Shown here piece by piece: positions 32,411-41,749 of a stretch of 64,000 nt of DNA (the stretch's first letter is position 1; the number at the start of each line of letters is the position of its first letter). Made by a program: the position numbers and the translations under genes. This DNA is from an uncultured Propionibacteriaceae bacterium. GTDB taxonomy: Bacteria > Actinomycetota > Actinomycetes > Propionibacteriales > Propionibacteriaceae. The notes below the pieces were generated by a model. It ran no database searches. It saw only the letters and a list, made by a program, of their open reading frames with translations, and was not told the DNA's origin. Location of the stretch: assembly GCA_945911015.1 (NCBI GenBank), contig CAMDZW010000018.1, forward strand, positions 1 to 64,000. Reading direction: 5' to 3'.

Positions 32411-35400
32411 ATGAGTCAGTATCGCCCCGTACCACCCCAGGTCGACCTTCCTGCCGTTGACCGGGAGATCTTGGATCTGTGGGCCGAGCGCGACACCTTC
32501 ACCCGCTCCTGGCAGCAGACCGCCGACGGCGAACCATGGACGTTCTACGAGGGGCCGCCGACGGCGAACGGCAACCCCGGCACCCACCATGTCGAGGCGC
32601 GGGTGTTCAAGGATGTGTTCCCGCGGTTCCGCACGATGCAGGGGCGTCGGGTCGATCGGAAGGCCGGCTGGGACTGCCACGGGCTGCCGGTCGAGCTTGC
32701 GGTGGAGAAGGAGCTCGGCTTCACCGGCAAGGGGGACATCGAGGCGTACGGGATCGAACCGTTCAATGCCAGATGTCGCGAGTCGGTGCAGCGCCATGTC
32801 GGCGCCTTCGCCGAGATGACCAACCGGATGGGGTACTGGGTCAACATCGACGACGCCTACTGGACCATGTCGACCGACTACGTGCAGTCGGTGTGGTGGG
32901 CGCTGAAACAGATCTTCGACAAGCAACTGCTCGTCGAGGACTACCGTGTCGCTCCGTACTGCCCGCGCTGTGGCACCGGGTTGAGCGATCATGAGTTGGC
33001 CCAGGGGTACGAGGACGTCACCGATCCGTCGGTGTACGTGAAGTTCCCGCTCACCTCTGGCCCGTACGCGGGTCAGGCCTCCTTGCTGGTGTGGACCACC
33101 ACACCGTGGACCCTGGTCTCCAACGGGCTGGTCGCGGCCAAGGCTGATGTCCGTTATTTGCTTGCCAGCAACGGATCCGAGACCCTGGTGGTCGCCGAGC
33201 CGCTGCTGGAGAAAGCGCTGGGTGAAGGCTGGGAGCCGACCGGTGAATCGTTCCTGGGCTCGGAGATGGTCGGCTGGACCTATCAGCGCCCGTTCGAGTT
33301 GGTCGAGTGGCCCGGCCAGGGCCACTTTGTGGTGAACGAGGACTATGTCACCACCGAGGACGGTACGGGTCTGGTCCACCAGGCACCGGCCTTCGGCGCC
33401 GATGACTTCGCTTCCTGCCGACGCCACGACGTGGCGCTGGTCAACCCGATCGACACTCAGGGACGATTCCTGACCGAGGTGCCTTTGGTCGGCGGGATGT
33501 TCTTCAAGGACGCCGATCCTGTTCTGATCAAGGACCTGGAGTCGCGTGGCCGGATGTTCCGCCATGCCGAGTTCGAGCACGCCTATCCGCACTGCTGGCG
33601 CTGCCACACCGTGATCATCTACTACGCCCAGCCGTCGTGGTACATCCGCACCACGCAGATCGTCGATGCCCTGGTGCGGGAGAACGAAGCCACCACCTGG
33701 CATCCCGAGACGATCAAGCATGGCCGGTTCGGTGACTGGCTGAGCAACAATGTCGACTGGGCGTTGTCTCGCAAGCGCTATTGGGGCACTCCGCTGCCGA
33801 TCTGGCGCAATGAACTCGATCCGAACGATCTGGTCTGCGTGGGATCCCTGGCAGAGCTGGGAGAACTCGCTGGTCGTGACCTGTCGGAGCTGGATCCGCA
33901 CCGTCCGTTCATCGACGACGTCACCTTCACCCGACCAGGGGTCGAAGGGACCTACCGGCGTGTGCCGGAAGTGATCGATGCCTGGTTCGACTCGGGCTCG
34001 ATGCCCTTCGCCCAGTTCGGATATCCGCATGTCGAGGGATCGGTCGAGGCTTTCGAGAAGGCCTATCCGGCTGACTTCATCGCCGAGGCGATCGACCAGA
34101 CCCGTGGCTGGTTCTACACCCTGATGGCGGTCGGCACGCTTGTCTTCGACAAGTCCTCCTACAAGGACGTGCTCTGCCTGGGGCACATCCTCGCTGAGGA
34201 CGGTCGCAAGATGTCCAAGCATTTGGGCAACATCCTGGAACCAATTCCGCTGATGGACACCCACGGTGCCGATGCGGTCCGATGGTTCATGGCAGCCGGT
34301 GGTTCGCCCTGGGCAGCACGGCGGGTCGGGCACCAGACCATCGCCGAGACCGTACGCAAGGTCCTGCTGACCTACTGGAACACCGTTGCCTTCCAGGCGC
34401 TGTATGCCGGGGTCAACCACTGGACTCCCGCCGCCGCGGCTGGACCGTCGACCCATGTGCTGGACCGGTGGTTGAGAGCGGCGACCGCCGCGCTGGTCAC
34501 CGATGTCACTGCCGCCCTCGAGGAGTTCGACACTCAGCGGGCTGGTCAGCTGATCGGCGACTTCGTCGACGACCTGTCCAACTGGTACGTGCGCCGTTCC
34601 CGCCGACGGTTCTGGCACGGCGAAGAGGGTGCCCTGCAGACGCTGCATGACACGCTCAACACCGTGACCCGGTTGATGGCGCCGTTGACACCGTTCCTCA
34701 CCGAACGGGTCTGGCAGGATCTCTTTGCTGTCCAGGAAGGAAATCCGGACTCGGTGCATCTGGCTTCGTGGCCGGTCGCCGACGTCGATGCGCTCGACCC
34801 GGAGCTGCTGTCCTCGATGCACCTGACACGGCGACTGGTCGAGCTCGGTCGGGCGGCGCGGTCGGAGGCCACGGTCAAGATCCGTCAGCCGCTGCGCCGC
34901 GCCCTGGTGCCGACTGCGGCGTACGGGCAGTTGACCGAGGAGCTGCGCGCGGAGATCGAGGCCGAGCTGAATGTGGGCACCATCGAGTCCTTCGCCGGTG
35001 CCGGCGACCTCGTCGACCACTCCGCCAAGGGCAACTTCCGCGCTCTCGGCAAGCGTTTTGCCAAGGACACCCCGAAAGTTGCGGCCGCCATCGCTGAGGC
35101 TGATGCCTCACAGATCGCTGCTGCGGTCGCAGCCGGGGCGACGACGACGGTGACCGTCGACGGGATCGGCGAGGTCGAGATCGGGGCTGATGACGTGCTG
35201 ATCTCGGAACGCCCCCGCGAGGGCTGGTCGGTGGTCAACGAACAGGGCGAGACCATCGCACTGGATCTGGAGATCACCCCAGAGCTGGAGCGGGCCGGCT
35301 TGGCCCGCGAGGTCGTGCGGGCGATCCAGGAGGCCCGCAAGAACTCCGGATTCGAGGTTTCGGACCGGATCCGGTTCCAGTGGTCGGCGGCCGGGACGCT

Positions 35401-35542
35401 GGCCGAGTCCTTGGCCGAGCATGCCGAACTTGTCGCTGATGAGGTCCTCGCGGTCGAAATGGTTCAGGCCGAGGCGGCCGAGGACTGGAGCCGCAACACC
35501 GAGATCGGTCTGGACTATCGGATCGAGCGGGTGACCCCATGA
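32411..35542 (+). CDS. ileS: Isoleucyl-tRNA synthetase
   Basis: 1043 residues from the ATG at 32411, chosen because GAGGA lies eight bases upstream; ATG 32396 lacks such a site. The length marks the long, zinc-lacking-N-terminus IleS type common in Actinobacteria. PPTANGNPGTHH contains the HIGH-equivalent (about residues 54-60), GRKMSKHLGN the KMSKS loop (about 598-602), and IDAWFDSGSMPFAQ and GWFYTLMAVG are conserved class I Ile/Val/Leu blocks; an editing CP1 domain (TTPWTLVSNG, EDGTGLVHQAPAFG) lies between. Regulated by the upstream T-box. The hydrolase gene overlaps its stop by four bases. Confidence 0.97.
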   Translation: MSQYRPVPPQVDLPAVDREILDLWAERDTFTRSWQQTADGEPWTFYEGPPTANGNPGTHHVEARVFKDVFPRFRTMQGRRVDRKAGWDCHGLPVELAVEKELGFTGKGDIEAYGIEPFNARCRESVQRHVGAFAEMTNRMGYWVNIDDAYWTMSTDYVQSVWWALKQIFDKQLLVEDYRVAPYCPRCGTGLSDHELAQGYEDVTDPSVYVKFPLTSGPYAGQASLLVWTTTPWTLVSNGLVAAKADVRYLLASNGSETLVVAEPLLEKALGEGWEPTGESFLGSEMVGWTYQRPFELVEWPGQGHFVVNEDYVTTEDGTGLVHQAPAFGADDFASCRRHDVALVNPIDTQGRFLTEVPLVGGMFFKDADPVLIKDLESRGRMFRHAEFEHAYPHCWRCHTVIIYYAQPSWYIRTTQIVDALVRENEATTWHPETIKHGRFGDWLSNNVDWALSRKRYWGTPLPIWRNELDPNDLVCVGSLAELGELAGRDLSELDPHRPFIDDVTFTRPGVEGTYRRVPEVIDAWFDSGSMPFAQFGYPHVEGSVEAFEKAYPADFIAEAIDQTRGWFYTLMAVGTLVFDKSSYKDVLCLGHILAEDGRKMSKHLGNILEPIPLMDTHGADAVRWFMAAGGSPWAARRVGHQTIAETVRKVLLTYWNTVAFQALYAGVNHWTPAAAAGPSTHVLDRWLRAATAALVTDVTAALEEFDTQRAGQLIGDFVDDLSNWYVRRSRRRFWHGEEGALQTLHDTLNTVTRLMAPLTPFLTERVWQDLFAVQEGNPDSVHLASWPVADVDALDPELLSSMHLTRRLVELGRAARSEATVKIRQPLRRALVPTAAYGQLTEELRAEIEAELNVGTIESFAGAGDLVDHSAKGNFRALGKRFAKDTPKVAAAIAEADASQIAAAVAAGATTTVTVDGIGEVEIGADDVLISERPREGWSVVNEQGETIALDLEITPELERAGLAREVVRAIQEARKNSGFEVSDRIRFQWSAAGTLAESLAEHAELVADEVLAVEMVQAEAAEDWSRNTEIGLDYRIERVTP

Positions 35543-36183
35543 ACGAACGGGAGGGGCGGCTGATCGTCCTGCTGCACGGGATGGGGCAGTCACCCCAGTC
35601 GTGGCAGGAGCAGGTGGTCGCCCTCCCGCCCGGCACCAGAGCGGTTGCACCGTGGCTGTACGGGATGCGTCCGGCCCGTTCCGACCAGTTCAGCCTGCCG
35701 GGGGCAGCCGACGATGTCGCTCGGACCCTTGATCTGCAAGGGGCCGAACGCGCGGTGATCTGCGGCGTTTCGCTCGGAGCCAGGGTCGCGCTGGAGGCTG
35801 CGATCCGTCATCCCGACCGGGTCGACTCTGTCATTGCTGCCGGGCCGCCGGCGGCCGTGCCGGCGATCGGTCGCTGGTCACGGCGGCTGGCGATGCGGCT
35901 CGCTCCACGTTCGGTCTTCGCCAACCAGGGCATCGACAAGGCCAAGGTGGTGGCCGCCGGCAAGGAGGTCGACCGGATCCAGTCCTTCGAGGACGTGGAG
36001 CAGATCACCAGCCGGGTGCTGTTGCTGGCCGGCAGCAAGGATGCCGGCGGGGTCGACACCGCGCACCGACTCGCTGCCCGGATCGACCAGGCGACCGTAC
36101 AGGTCATCGAAGGTGCCGGGCATCTGGTCAACAGCGACTCTCCGGCCGCGTTCAACCAGGCAGTCGCCGACTTTCTGGGGTGA
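35539..36183 (+). CDS. Alpha/beta-hydrolase
   Basis: 214 residues starting in an ATGA overlap with ileS. LIVLLHGMGQSPQSWQ is the oxyanion HG region, GVSLGA the nucleophile elbow (GxSxG), and GAGHLVNSDSPAAF near the end has the catalytic His; a catalytic Asp is likely in LAGSKDAGGVDT. No signal peptide. Substrate unknown; the coupling with ileS is probably incidental. Confidence 0.85.
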   Translation: MNEREGRLIVLLHGMGQSPQSWQEQVVALPPGTRAVAPWLYGMRPARSDQFSLPGAADDVARTLDLQGAERAVICGVSLGARVALEAAIRHPDRVDSVIAAGPPAAVPAIGRWSRRLAMRLAPRSVFANQGIDKAKVVAAGKEVDRIQSFEDVEQITSRVLLLAGSKDAGGVDTAHRLAARIDQATVQVIEGAGHLVNSDSPAAFNQAVADFLG

Positions 36184-36238
36184 CATGGCCGTTCAGCCGT
36201 GCGAGGTCAGGATGTTGATTCGCGAGAATCGCCGTAGG

Positions 36239-36285
36239 TAGCCAAAATCGGACATCGAACCCGCGATCATGTCCGAAAATGGCTA
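36239..36285. terminator. Bidirectional inverted repeat between converging genes
   Basis: TAGCCA-AAAT-CGGACAT pairs with ATGTCCG-AAAA-TGGCTA around a 13-base loop. The right arm includes the stop codon of the WYL regulator gene. Confidence 0.6.
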
Positions 36286-37281
36286 ATCATCGACGATGTC
36301 AGGAATTGAATGACTCAAGGTGCGAGCGGCGCCACCGGCACGGTCGGCCCACTCGCGCAACAGCGCCCGTAGCGAGCCGTCATCGTCGCCGGAGACGATC
36401 CTCACCGGGTGCGGGATGGCCACGATTCCGAAGGCAATCCAGTCCCAGTTGTCGGCGGTGATGGTCACCAGGGTGGAGTCAGGGGCCTCCTCCTCGACCA
36501 GCCCCCAACGGCCGACATGGCGCCTGACTTCGGCTGCGGGGGCGTCCACCCGGCAGATGATCACATGCCCAGAATCGCTGCCCCGCAGGGAGCGCCGGAC
36601 GTGTTCGACCGGATCATCGCCGGGCACGGTGCGGGTTGCGACGGGGATCGTCGTGATGTCCATCGAGGTGATGCGATCGAGTCGGAAGGTCCGCCAATCG
36701 CTGCGGTCGAGGTCGTGAGCGACCAGATACCAGCGACGTCCGACCGGCACCAGATGGTAGGGCTCGACCCGTCGCCTGCTGGCCGTCCGATCCCGGGCCA
36801 CGTAGTCGAACTCGACCCGCACTCCGTCACGGCAGGCCTGAGCCACGTTGGTGAGGATTTCGAACTCGATGCCGTAGGAGGCATCCACCACCGGTGCAAC
36901 AGTCGCTTCGCGGACCGCATTGACTCGGCGGCGCAACGGCTTGGGCAGCACCTGGGTGACCTTGGCCAGAGCCCGTACGGGGGCGTCCCCGAGCACGGCG
37001 GCCGCGCCCAGGCTGGCGGCCCGCAGTGCGACCACGATCGCAACTGCCTCTTCGGCGTCCACCACCAGCGGTGGCATCGCGGCACCGGGGGCCAACTGGT
37101 AGCCGCCTTCGACGCCGCGAGTCGATCGGACCGGATAGCCGAGATCGCGGAGACGGTCGACATCGCGGCGCAGTGTCCGGTCAGTGATCTGGAGGCGTTC
37201 GGCCAGCTCCGGCCCGGTCCAGAACCGCTGGGTCTGCAACAGGGTCAACAACCGCAGCGTACGAGAGGTGGTGGCCGCCAT
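36283..37281 (-). CDS. HTH/WYL-domain transcriptional regulator
   Basis: 332 residues. An N-terminal DeoR-like winged helix (SRTLRLLTLLQTQRFWTGPELAERLQITDRTLRRDVDRL, about residues 5-44) carries the recognition helix; the middle and C-terminal parts are the WYL domain (VEPYHLVPVGRRWYLVAHDL with the W-Y-L motif) and the WCX extension. YafY-type regulators sense nucleic acids or nucleotides in studied cases, but the ligand here is unknown. It follows the oxidoreductase gene by 18 bases, so both are probably cotranscribed. Confidence 0.88.
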   Translation of the reverse strand: MAATTSRTLRLLTLLQTQRFWTGPELAERLQITDRTLRRDVDRLRDLGYPVRSTRGVEGGYQLAPGAAMPPLVVDAEEAVAIVVALRAASLGAAAVLGDAPVRALAKVTQVLPKPLRRRVNAVREATVAPVVDASYGIEFEILTNVAQACRDGVRVEFDYVARDRTASRRRVEPYHLVPVGRRWYLVAHDLDRSDWRTFRLDRITSMDITTIPVATRTVPGDDPVEHVRRSLRGSDSGHVIICRVDAPAAEVRRHVGRWGLVEEEAPDSTLVTITADNWDWIAFGIVAIPHPVRIVSGDDDGSLRALLREWADRAGGAARTLSHSIPDIVDD

Positions 37282-37299
37282 GATTCAGTCGAGACCTCT

Positions 37300-38298
37300 T
37301 CAGTCGAGGACCGTCCGGTCCTCGACATGGTGGACACCGAGGGAGTTGCAGGCGAAGTTGAGGGAGCGCTGCACCGCAAGCGAATCATCCAAAGGCATGA
37401 TGGGTGACTCCGTCAGCCCCTCCGCAACGCAGCGGTGCACCTCATCGAACTCATGGACGTAGCCGACACCGTTGGACCTGACCTCCCGCTCGACGGTCTC
37501 GCCGGCGCGGTTGCGCAGCACATAGCTGCGGGGATGGTGGAACCGGGGTGCGATCTCGATCGATCCTTCGGTGCCGACCAGCAGGGCGTGCCCGGGCAGG
37601 GGATAGTTCACTGAGGCCTGCAACAGCGCGGCGCGACCGTCCTCGTACGAGAAGAGGACACCGGCCTCCCCGTCGACTCCGGTGGAGGTGCGTGCACCCG
37701 AGACCGTGATCTGGTCGGGGGTGCCCAGCAGCCAGTGTGCCAGCGAGAGCGGATAGATCCCGACGTCGAGGATTGCTCCGCCGCCCTGAGCGGGGTCGAA
37801 CAGGCGATGGCCTGGGTCAAAGTCGACCGCCACTCCGAGCTCGGCGCGCACCTGACGGAGCTCGCCGATGGTTCCCTCGGTCAGCAACTTCCGCACCTCG
37901 ACCCACAGCGGCTGGAAGCGGGTCCACATGGCTTCCATGCAGAAGACCCCAGAAGCACGGGCCGCTGCGATCAGCTCCTCGGCACCGGCCACGGTGGCCG
38001 TGAAGGCCTTCTCGACGAGCAGGTGTTTCCCGGCGGCGACCCCGGCCAGGCCGAGCTGGAGGTGTTGGGGATGTGGGGTGGCGATGTAGAGGGCGTCGAT
38101 CTCGGGATCGTCGATCACCTCACGATAGGAGCCGTAGGCCTTCGGCACCGAGAACTCCTCGGCGAAGTCCCGCGCCCGTTCCAGGCTTCGCGATCCGACA
38201 GCGGCCAATTCACCGCCCTCGACGAGTCCGAAGTCACGGGCCACGCTGTGCGCGATGTTGCCCGGACCCAACACACCCCATCGCAGCTTCTCAGTCAT
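37300..38298 (-). CDS. Gfo/Idh/MocA-family oxidoreductase
   Basis: 332 residues from the ATG at 38298. WGVLGPGNIAHSVARDF is the Rossmann nucleotide-binding motif, LVEKAFTATVAGAEELI carries the EKP-equivalent Lys (here EKA), and DVGIYPLSLAHWLLG is the conserved catalytic block. Members oxidise or reduce sugars and cyclitols with NAD(P). The EKA variant is common in the trans-1,2-dihydrobenzenediol-dehydrogenase-like branch. Substrate unknown. Confidence 0.88.
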   Translation of the reverse strand: MTEKLRWGVLGPGNIAHSVARDFGLVEGGELAAVGSRSLERARDFAEEFSVPKAYGSYREVIDDPEIDALYIATPHPQHLQLGLAGVAAGKHLLVEKAFTATVAGAEELIAAARASGVFCMEAMWTRFQPLWVEVRKLLTEGTIGELRQVRAELGVAVDFDPGHRLFDPAQGGGAILDVGIYPLSLAHWLLGTPDQITVSGARTSTGVDGEAGVLFSYEDGRAALLQASVNYPLPGHALLVGTEGSIEIAPRFHHPRSYVLRNRAGETVEREVRSNGVGYVHEFDEVHRCVAEGLTESPIMPLDDSLAVQRSLNFACNSLGVHHVEDRTVLD

Positions 38299-38337
38299 GG
38301 TCTCGACAGTAGTCGAACGACGGGCGTCCCAACAGCA

Positions 38338-38377
38338 CCAGGGGCGGTGGGCGCCTTCCGGCACTCACCGCCCCTGG
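38338..38377 (-). terminator. Terminator of the ectoine operon
   Basis: A perfect 12-bp stem CCAGGGGCGGTG / CACCGCCCCTGG with a 16-base loop lies 47 bases past the ectD stop codon. Confidence 0.8.
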
Positions 38378-38423
38378 GTATTTCTGGTGCGACCTGCTGT
38401 GCGTGTGACCCACGCCGAGTTGA

Positions 38424-39314
38424 TCAGATCGCGGTGTGGTCCCGCGAACCGAGGTACTCAGGGCGCGGACGCGCGGCGGCGAAGGGCTCGACGCAGGCGT
38501 TTTCGACCGAGTTGTAGACCACGAACAGGTTGGACCGCGGGTACGGGGTCACGTTGCCGTTCGAGGCGTGCATGCAGTTGGAGTCGAACATCGTCGCGCC
38601 ACCGGCATGGCCGGTCAGCACGTCGATGCCGTACCGCTCGGCAAAGTCGGTGAGCGTCCACTCATCCGGCGTGCCGGCACCCTGCATCACCAGCGACTCG
38701 AGGTAGTTGTCGTCCGGGGTCTCACCGACGCAGCTGATGTATTCCTTGTGTGAGCCGGGCATGATCATCAGCGGTCCGTTGAAGGTGTAGTTCTCGGTCA
38801 ACGCGACCGAGATGCTGATGGCTCGGGGCGCAGGCATCCCGTCCTCGGCGTGCCAAGTCTCGAAGTCCGAGTGCCAGGTGAACTCCTTGCCGACGAACCC
38901 GGGCTTCAGGTTGACCCGGCTCTGGTGGATGTACACATCCGAGCCGAGGACCTGACGGGCGCGTTCGACCAGCCGCGGGTCATGGGTGATCCGCTTGAAC
39001 AGCTCGTTGGACTTGTGGACCTCGAAGATCGACCGGACCTCCTTGGTCTTCGGCACGACGATGGTGCGCGCGTCGTTCTTCACCTCCTCGTCGTCGGCCA
39101 GGCGCTGGAGCTCGTCGCTCATCGCGGTGACTTCCTCGGGGTTGACCAGCTGTTCGATCTGGAGGTAGCCGGACTGATCGATCCGGGCCAGCTCATCAGC
39201 GGACAGCGGACCGTCCTCGGGGCCGCCGAAGACGACCTTCCCCTCACGCGGGATGACACTCGGGCTTCCTCCGACTCGAGTGACATAGCGATCATGGACG
39301 GTGGGTGCAGACAT
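38424..39314 (-). CDS. ectD: Ectoine hydroxylase
   Basis: 296 residues, ATG at 39314 with AAAGGAG. FTWHSDFETWHAEDGMP is the EctD signature: it contains the Fe(II) ligands His and Asp (HSD) and the ectoine/2-oxoglutarate contacts; VHQSRVNLKPG-like IHQSRVNLKPG and GPLMIMPGSHK are the other conserved blocks, with the distal His in MHASNGN. The non-haem iron dioxygenase converts ectoine to 5-hydroxyectoine. Last gene of the operon, 45 bases after ectC. Confidence 0.96.
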   Translation of the reverse strand: MSAPTVHDRYVTRVGGSPSVIPREGKVVFGGPEDGPLSADELARIDQSGYLQIEQLVNPEEVTAMSDELQRLADDEEVKNDARTIVVPKTKEVRSIFEVHKSNELFKRITHDPRLVERARQVLGSDVYIHQSRVNLKPGFVGKEFTWHSDFETWHAEDGMPAPRAISISVALTENYTFNGPLMIMPGSHKEYISCVGETPDDNYLESLVMQGAGTPDEWTLTDFAERYGIDVLTGHAGGATMFDSNCMHASNGNVTPYPRSNLFVVYNSVENACVEPFAAARPRPEYLGSRDHTAI

Positions 39315-39359
39315 CGAAATCTCCTTTGTCTGTGGTGTTGTGGTGCGGTGTGATGCCGT

Positions 39360-39761
39360 TCAGGCCGAGGCGGCCTCCTCGACGATCAACGGGTACACAC
39401 CATTCTCGTCATGGACCTCGCGGCCCGTGACCGGGGGATTGAACGTGCAGGTGCAGTGGATGTCCTCGTCAGCGATCACGGTGTGCTTGTCGTGTTCGTC
39501 GAGGAGATACATCACACCGGGCTCGAGAGCGAACTTCTCGCCGGTGTCACGGTTCACCAGGGTTCCCCTTCCCTGGTAGACGAAGACGCACTCGATGTGG
39601 TTGGCGTACCACATCTCCGTAGTCGTCCCGGCCCGCAGGATCGTGTGGTGGAAGGAAAATCCCACCCCATCCTTGGCCAGGACAAAACGACGGCTGCGCC
39701 AGTTGCCGTGGTCGACGTCGTACTCGGTGTTGTCGAGGTCGCTGAGTGTGATGACCTTCAT
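39360..39761 (-). CDS. ectC: L-ectoine synthase
   Basis: 133 residues, the normal EctC length, with AAGGA before the ATG at 39761. MKVITLSDLDNTEYDV and FSFHHTILRAGTTTEMWYANHIE hold the cupin metal ligands and substrate residues; VMYLLDEHDKHTV closes the barrel. It cyclises N-gamma-acetyl-diaminobutyrate to ectoine in the cytoplasm. Confidence 0.97.
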   Translation of the reverse strand: MKVITLSDLDNTEYDVDHGNWRSRRFVLAKDGVGFSFHHTILRAGTTTEMWYANHIECVFVYQGRGTLVNRDTGEKFALEPGVMYLLDEHDKHTVIADEDIHCTCTFNPPVTGREVHDENGVYPLIVEEAASA

Positions 39762-39786
39762 CCAGGTTCCTTCGTGTCGAGGGTGG

Positions 39787-41064
39787 TCAGGCGGCGCGGG
39801 ACTCGGTGGCGTCGTCGGAGACGACGGCCCGGGCGGCCTCGAGGAGGATGTTGAGCCCCTCAGCGAGCTGTTCGGCCGAAATGGTCAGCGGCGGCATCGT
39901 CTTGAGCACTTCGCTCTCCGGTCCGGAGGTCTCGACCAACAGGCCGCGCTCGAAGGCCTCGGCGGCCACCTTGGTGGCGATGTCGTCCTCGGGGAAGCAG
40001 ACTCCCGAGAGCAGTCCGCGACCGCGGAAGGAGGCGCCGGGCACGAGATCGGCGATCTCCTGCAGACCTGCCTTGAGCTGAGCGCCACGTTCGCGCACGG
40101 TTTCGGCGAAGCTGTCATCGGACCAGAACTCGCGCAGAGCGGCGGTGGCCGTGACGAAGGCCGGGTTGAAACCACGGAAGGTGCCGTTGTGCTCGCCCGG
40201 CTCCCACTGATCCAGCTCGGGCCGGATCAAGGTGATGGCCATCGGCAGGCCGAGTCCGGAGATGGACTTCGACAGGCAGACGATGTCGGGCTCGATGCCG
40301 GCCTTCTCGAAGGAGAAGAAGGTGCCGGTCCGGCCGCAGCCGGCCTGCACGTCGTCGACAATCAGCAGCACGTCGTAGCGACGGCACAGGTCGGCCAGGT
40401 TGCGCAGCCACTCCATGCGGCCGGCGTTGAGGCCACCTTCGCCCTGGACCGTCTCGACGATCACGGCGGCAGGCAGGTCCTGTCCGGACCCGCTGTCGGC
40501 CCAGACCCGCTCCAGCCAGAGGAAGTCAGGGGTGCGGCCGTCGAGGAACCCGTCGTACGGGGCAGAGGTCGCGTGGTAGAGCGGGGTGCCCGCGCCGTTG
40601 CGCTTCATCGAGTTTCCGGTCACGGCGAGGGACCCGAGGGTCATGCCGTGGAACGCGTTGGTGAAGGACATCACCTCGGTGCGACCGGTCACCTTGCGCG
40701 CGATCTTCAGCGCAGCCTCGACCGAGTTGGTACCGGTCGGGCCAGGGAACTGGATCTTGTAGTCCATCCCGCGCGGCTCAAGGATCAGCGAGGTGAAGGC
40801 ATCCAGGAAGTCCCGCTTGGCAACGGTGTACATGTCAAGGGAGTGCACCACCGAATCGCCGGAAAGGTAGTCCAGCAAGGCCTTTTTCAGGACCGGGTGG
40901 TTGTGGCCGTAGTTCAGCGCGCCAGCGCCGGAGAAGAAGTCGAGGTATCGCTCCCCGTCCTCGGTGAACTGTTCGGCGCCCCTGGCTTCGGTGAAGACGG
41001 TAGGCCAGTTGCGGCAGTAGCCGCGGACGGCGGACTCACGGTTCTCGAAGACCGCGGTATCCAT
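39787..41064 (-). CDS. ectB: Diaminobutyrate-2-oxoglutarate transaminase
   Basis: 425 residues with AAGGAG before the ATG at 41064. Class III aminotransferase: GTNSVEAALKIARKVTGR, FTNAFHGMTLGSLAVTGN, VIVETVQGEGGLN, LLIVDDVQAGCGRTG (Asp binding the PLP ring nitrogen) and CLSKSISGLGLPMA (PLP Lys). It makes L-2,4-diaminobutyrate from aspartate semialdehyde and glutamate. Separated from ectA by 139 bases of structured spacer, unlike the tight ectBCD spacing. Confidence 0.97.
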   Translation of the reverse strand: MDTAVFENRESAVRGYCRNWPTVFTEARGAEQFTEDGERYLDFFSGAGALNYGHNHPVLKKALLDYLSGDSVVHSLDMYTVAKRDFLDAFTSLILEPRGMDYKIQFPGPTGTNSVEAALKIARKVTGRTEVMSFTNAFHGMTLGSLAVTGNSMKRNGAGTPLYHATSAPYDGFLDGRTPDFLWLERVWADSGSGQDLPAAVIVETVQGEGGLNAGRMEWLRNLADLCRRYDVLLIVDDVQAGCGRTGTFFSFEKAGIEPDIVCLSKSISGLGLPMAITLIRPELDQWEPGEHNGTFRGFNPAFVTATAALREFWSDDSFAETVRERGAQLKAGLQEIADLVPGASFRGRGLLSGVCFPEDDIATKVAAEAFERGLLVETSGPESEVLKTMPPLTISAEQLAEGLNILLEAARAVVSDDATESRAA

Positions 41065-41101
41065 GATTCTCCTTGTTGGGTTGACAACTGGCTGGGTGGT
41101 C

Positions 41102-41198
41102 GGGGCCCGTACCCAGCCGGTCAGTGTGATGCAACATCATCGCGATGTTGCCGAAGTGGGCCCCAGCGACCTGCCTTCGGACAGGAATGTCCGAAGGC
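41102..41198 (-). promoter_or_regulatory. Multi-hairpin spacer between ectA and ectB
   Basis: Three nested or adjacent stems: GCCTTCGGACA / TGTCCGAAGGC (11 bp, 4-base loop, 41173-41198) directly after the ectA stop; GCAACATC / GATGTTGC (41131-41151); and GGGGCCC / GGGCCCC (41102-41108 with 41158-41164) enclosing the second. They could act as partial terminator, processing site or stability element that sets the ectA to ectBCD ratio. Function inferred. Confidence 0.55.
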
Positions 41199-41203
41199 GG
41201 TCG

Positions 41204-41740
41204 TCAGCGGGATGGATCTCGGGAGAGACCGGTGATGCGGTGCAGCAACTCCGGCTCAGCTGGTTGATCGACCGGGAAGTGAACGGCGGTGAACAACGGA
41301 GTGACCTCGTGCTCGGCGCCGTGACGATCGGCGAAGGAAGCGAACAGGGCCTGGGAGGCCGAGTTGTCGTCGGTGATGGTGGTCTCGACAACGGTCGTGC
41401 CGGTGCGGCGCACCAGCTCGTCCAGGAGTCGTCCGGCGATGCCTAAGCCTCGGCAGCGGTCATCGACCGCGATCTGCCACACCATCAGGGCCTCTGGCTC
41501 ATCGGGACGGGAGTAGCCCGTCACGAAACCGACCACCTCGCCGTCCAGTTCGGCGACCACGCTGGTGGTGGCGAAGTCCCGGGCCCACAGTGAGTAGGCG
41601 TACGGTGAGTTGAGGTCCAGGCGGGCAGAATCCCTTGCCACTCGCCACAAACTGGGCCCATCGGTGAGCGAAAGTGCCCGGAACGCTGTCCGGGCTCGAA
41701 TGTCTTCCTTGGGCAGATCTGTCTGTCGTGGGGTCGTCAT
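41204..41740 (-). CDS. ectA: L-2,4-diaminobutyrate acetyltransferase
   Basis: 178 residues. GNAT fold: DGPSLWRVARDSARLDLNSPYAYSLWARDF is the EctA-specific N-terminal segment, and IAVDDRCRGLGIAGRLLDEL holds the acetyl-CoA loop (RxxGxxG/A). TTITDDNSASQALFASFA is the matching C-terminal block. It acetylates diaminobutyrate at N-gamma. First gene of the cluster; no Shine-Dalgarno is visible and the promoter sits very close to the ATG. Confidence 0.95.
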   Translation of the reverse strand: MTTPRQTDLPKEDIRARTAFRALSLTDGPSLWRVARDSARLDLNSPYAYSLWARDFATTSVVAELDGEVVGFVTGYSRPDEPEALMVWQIAVDDRCRGLGIAGRLLDELVRRTGTTVVETTITDDNSASQALFASFADRHGAEHEVTPLFTAVHFPVDQPAEPELLHRITGLSRDPSR

Positions 41741-41749
41741 CGTTTGCCC

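Noticed and set aside
32324..35020. 898-codon minus-strand open frame opposite ileS
   Set aside because: The plus strand encodes a complete isoleucyl-tRNA synthetase; the antisense product is Gly/Arg/His-rich and unlike any protein.
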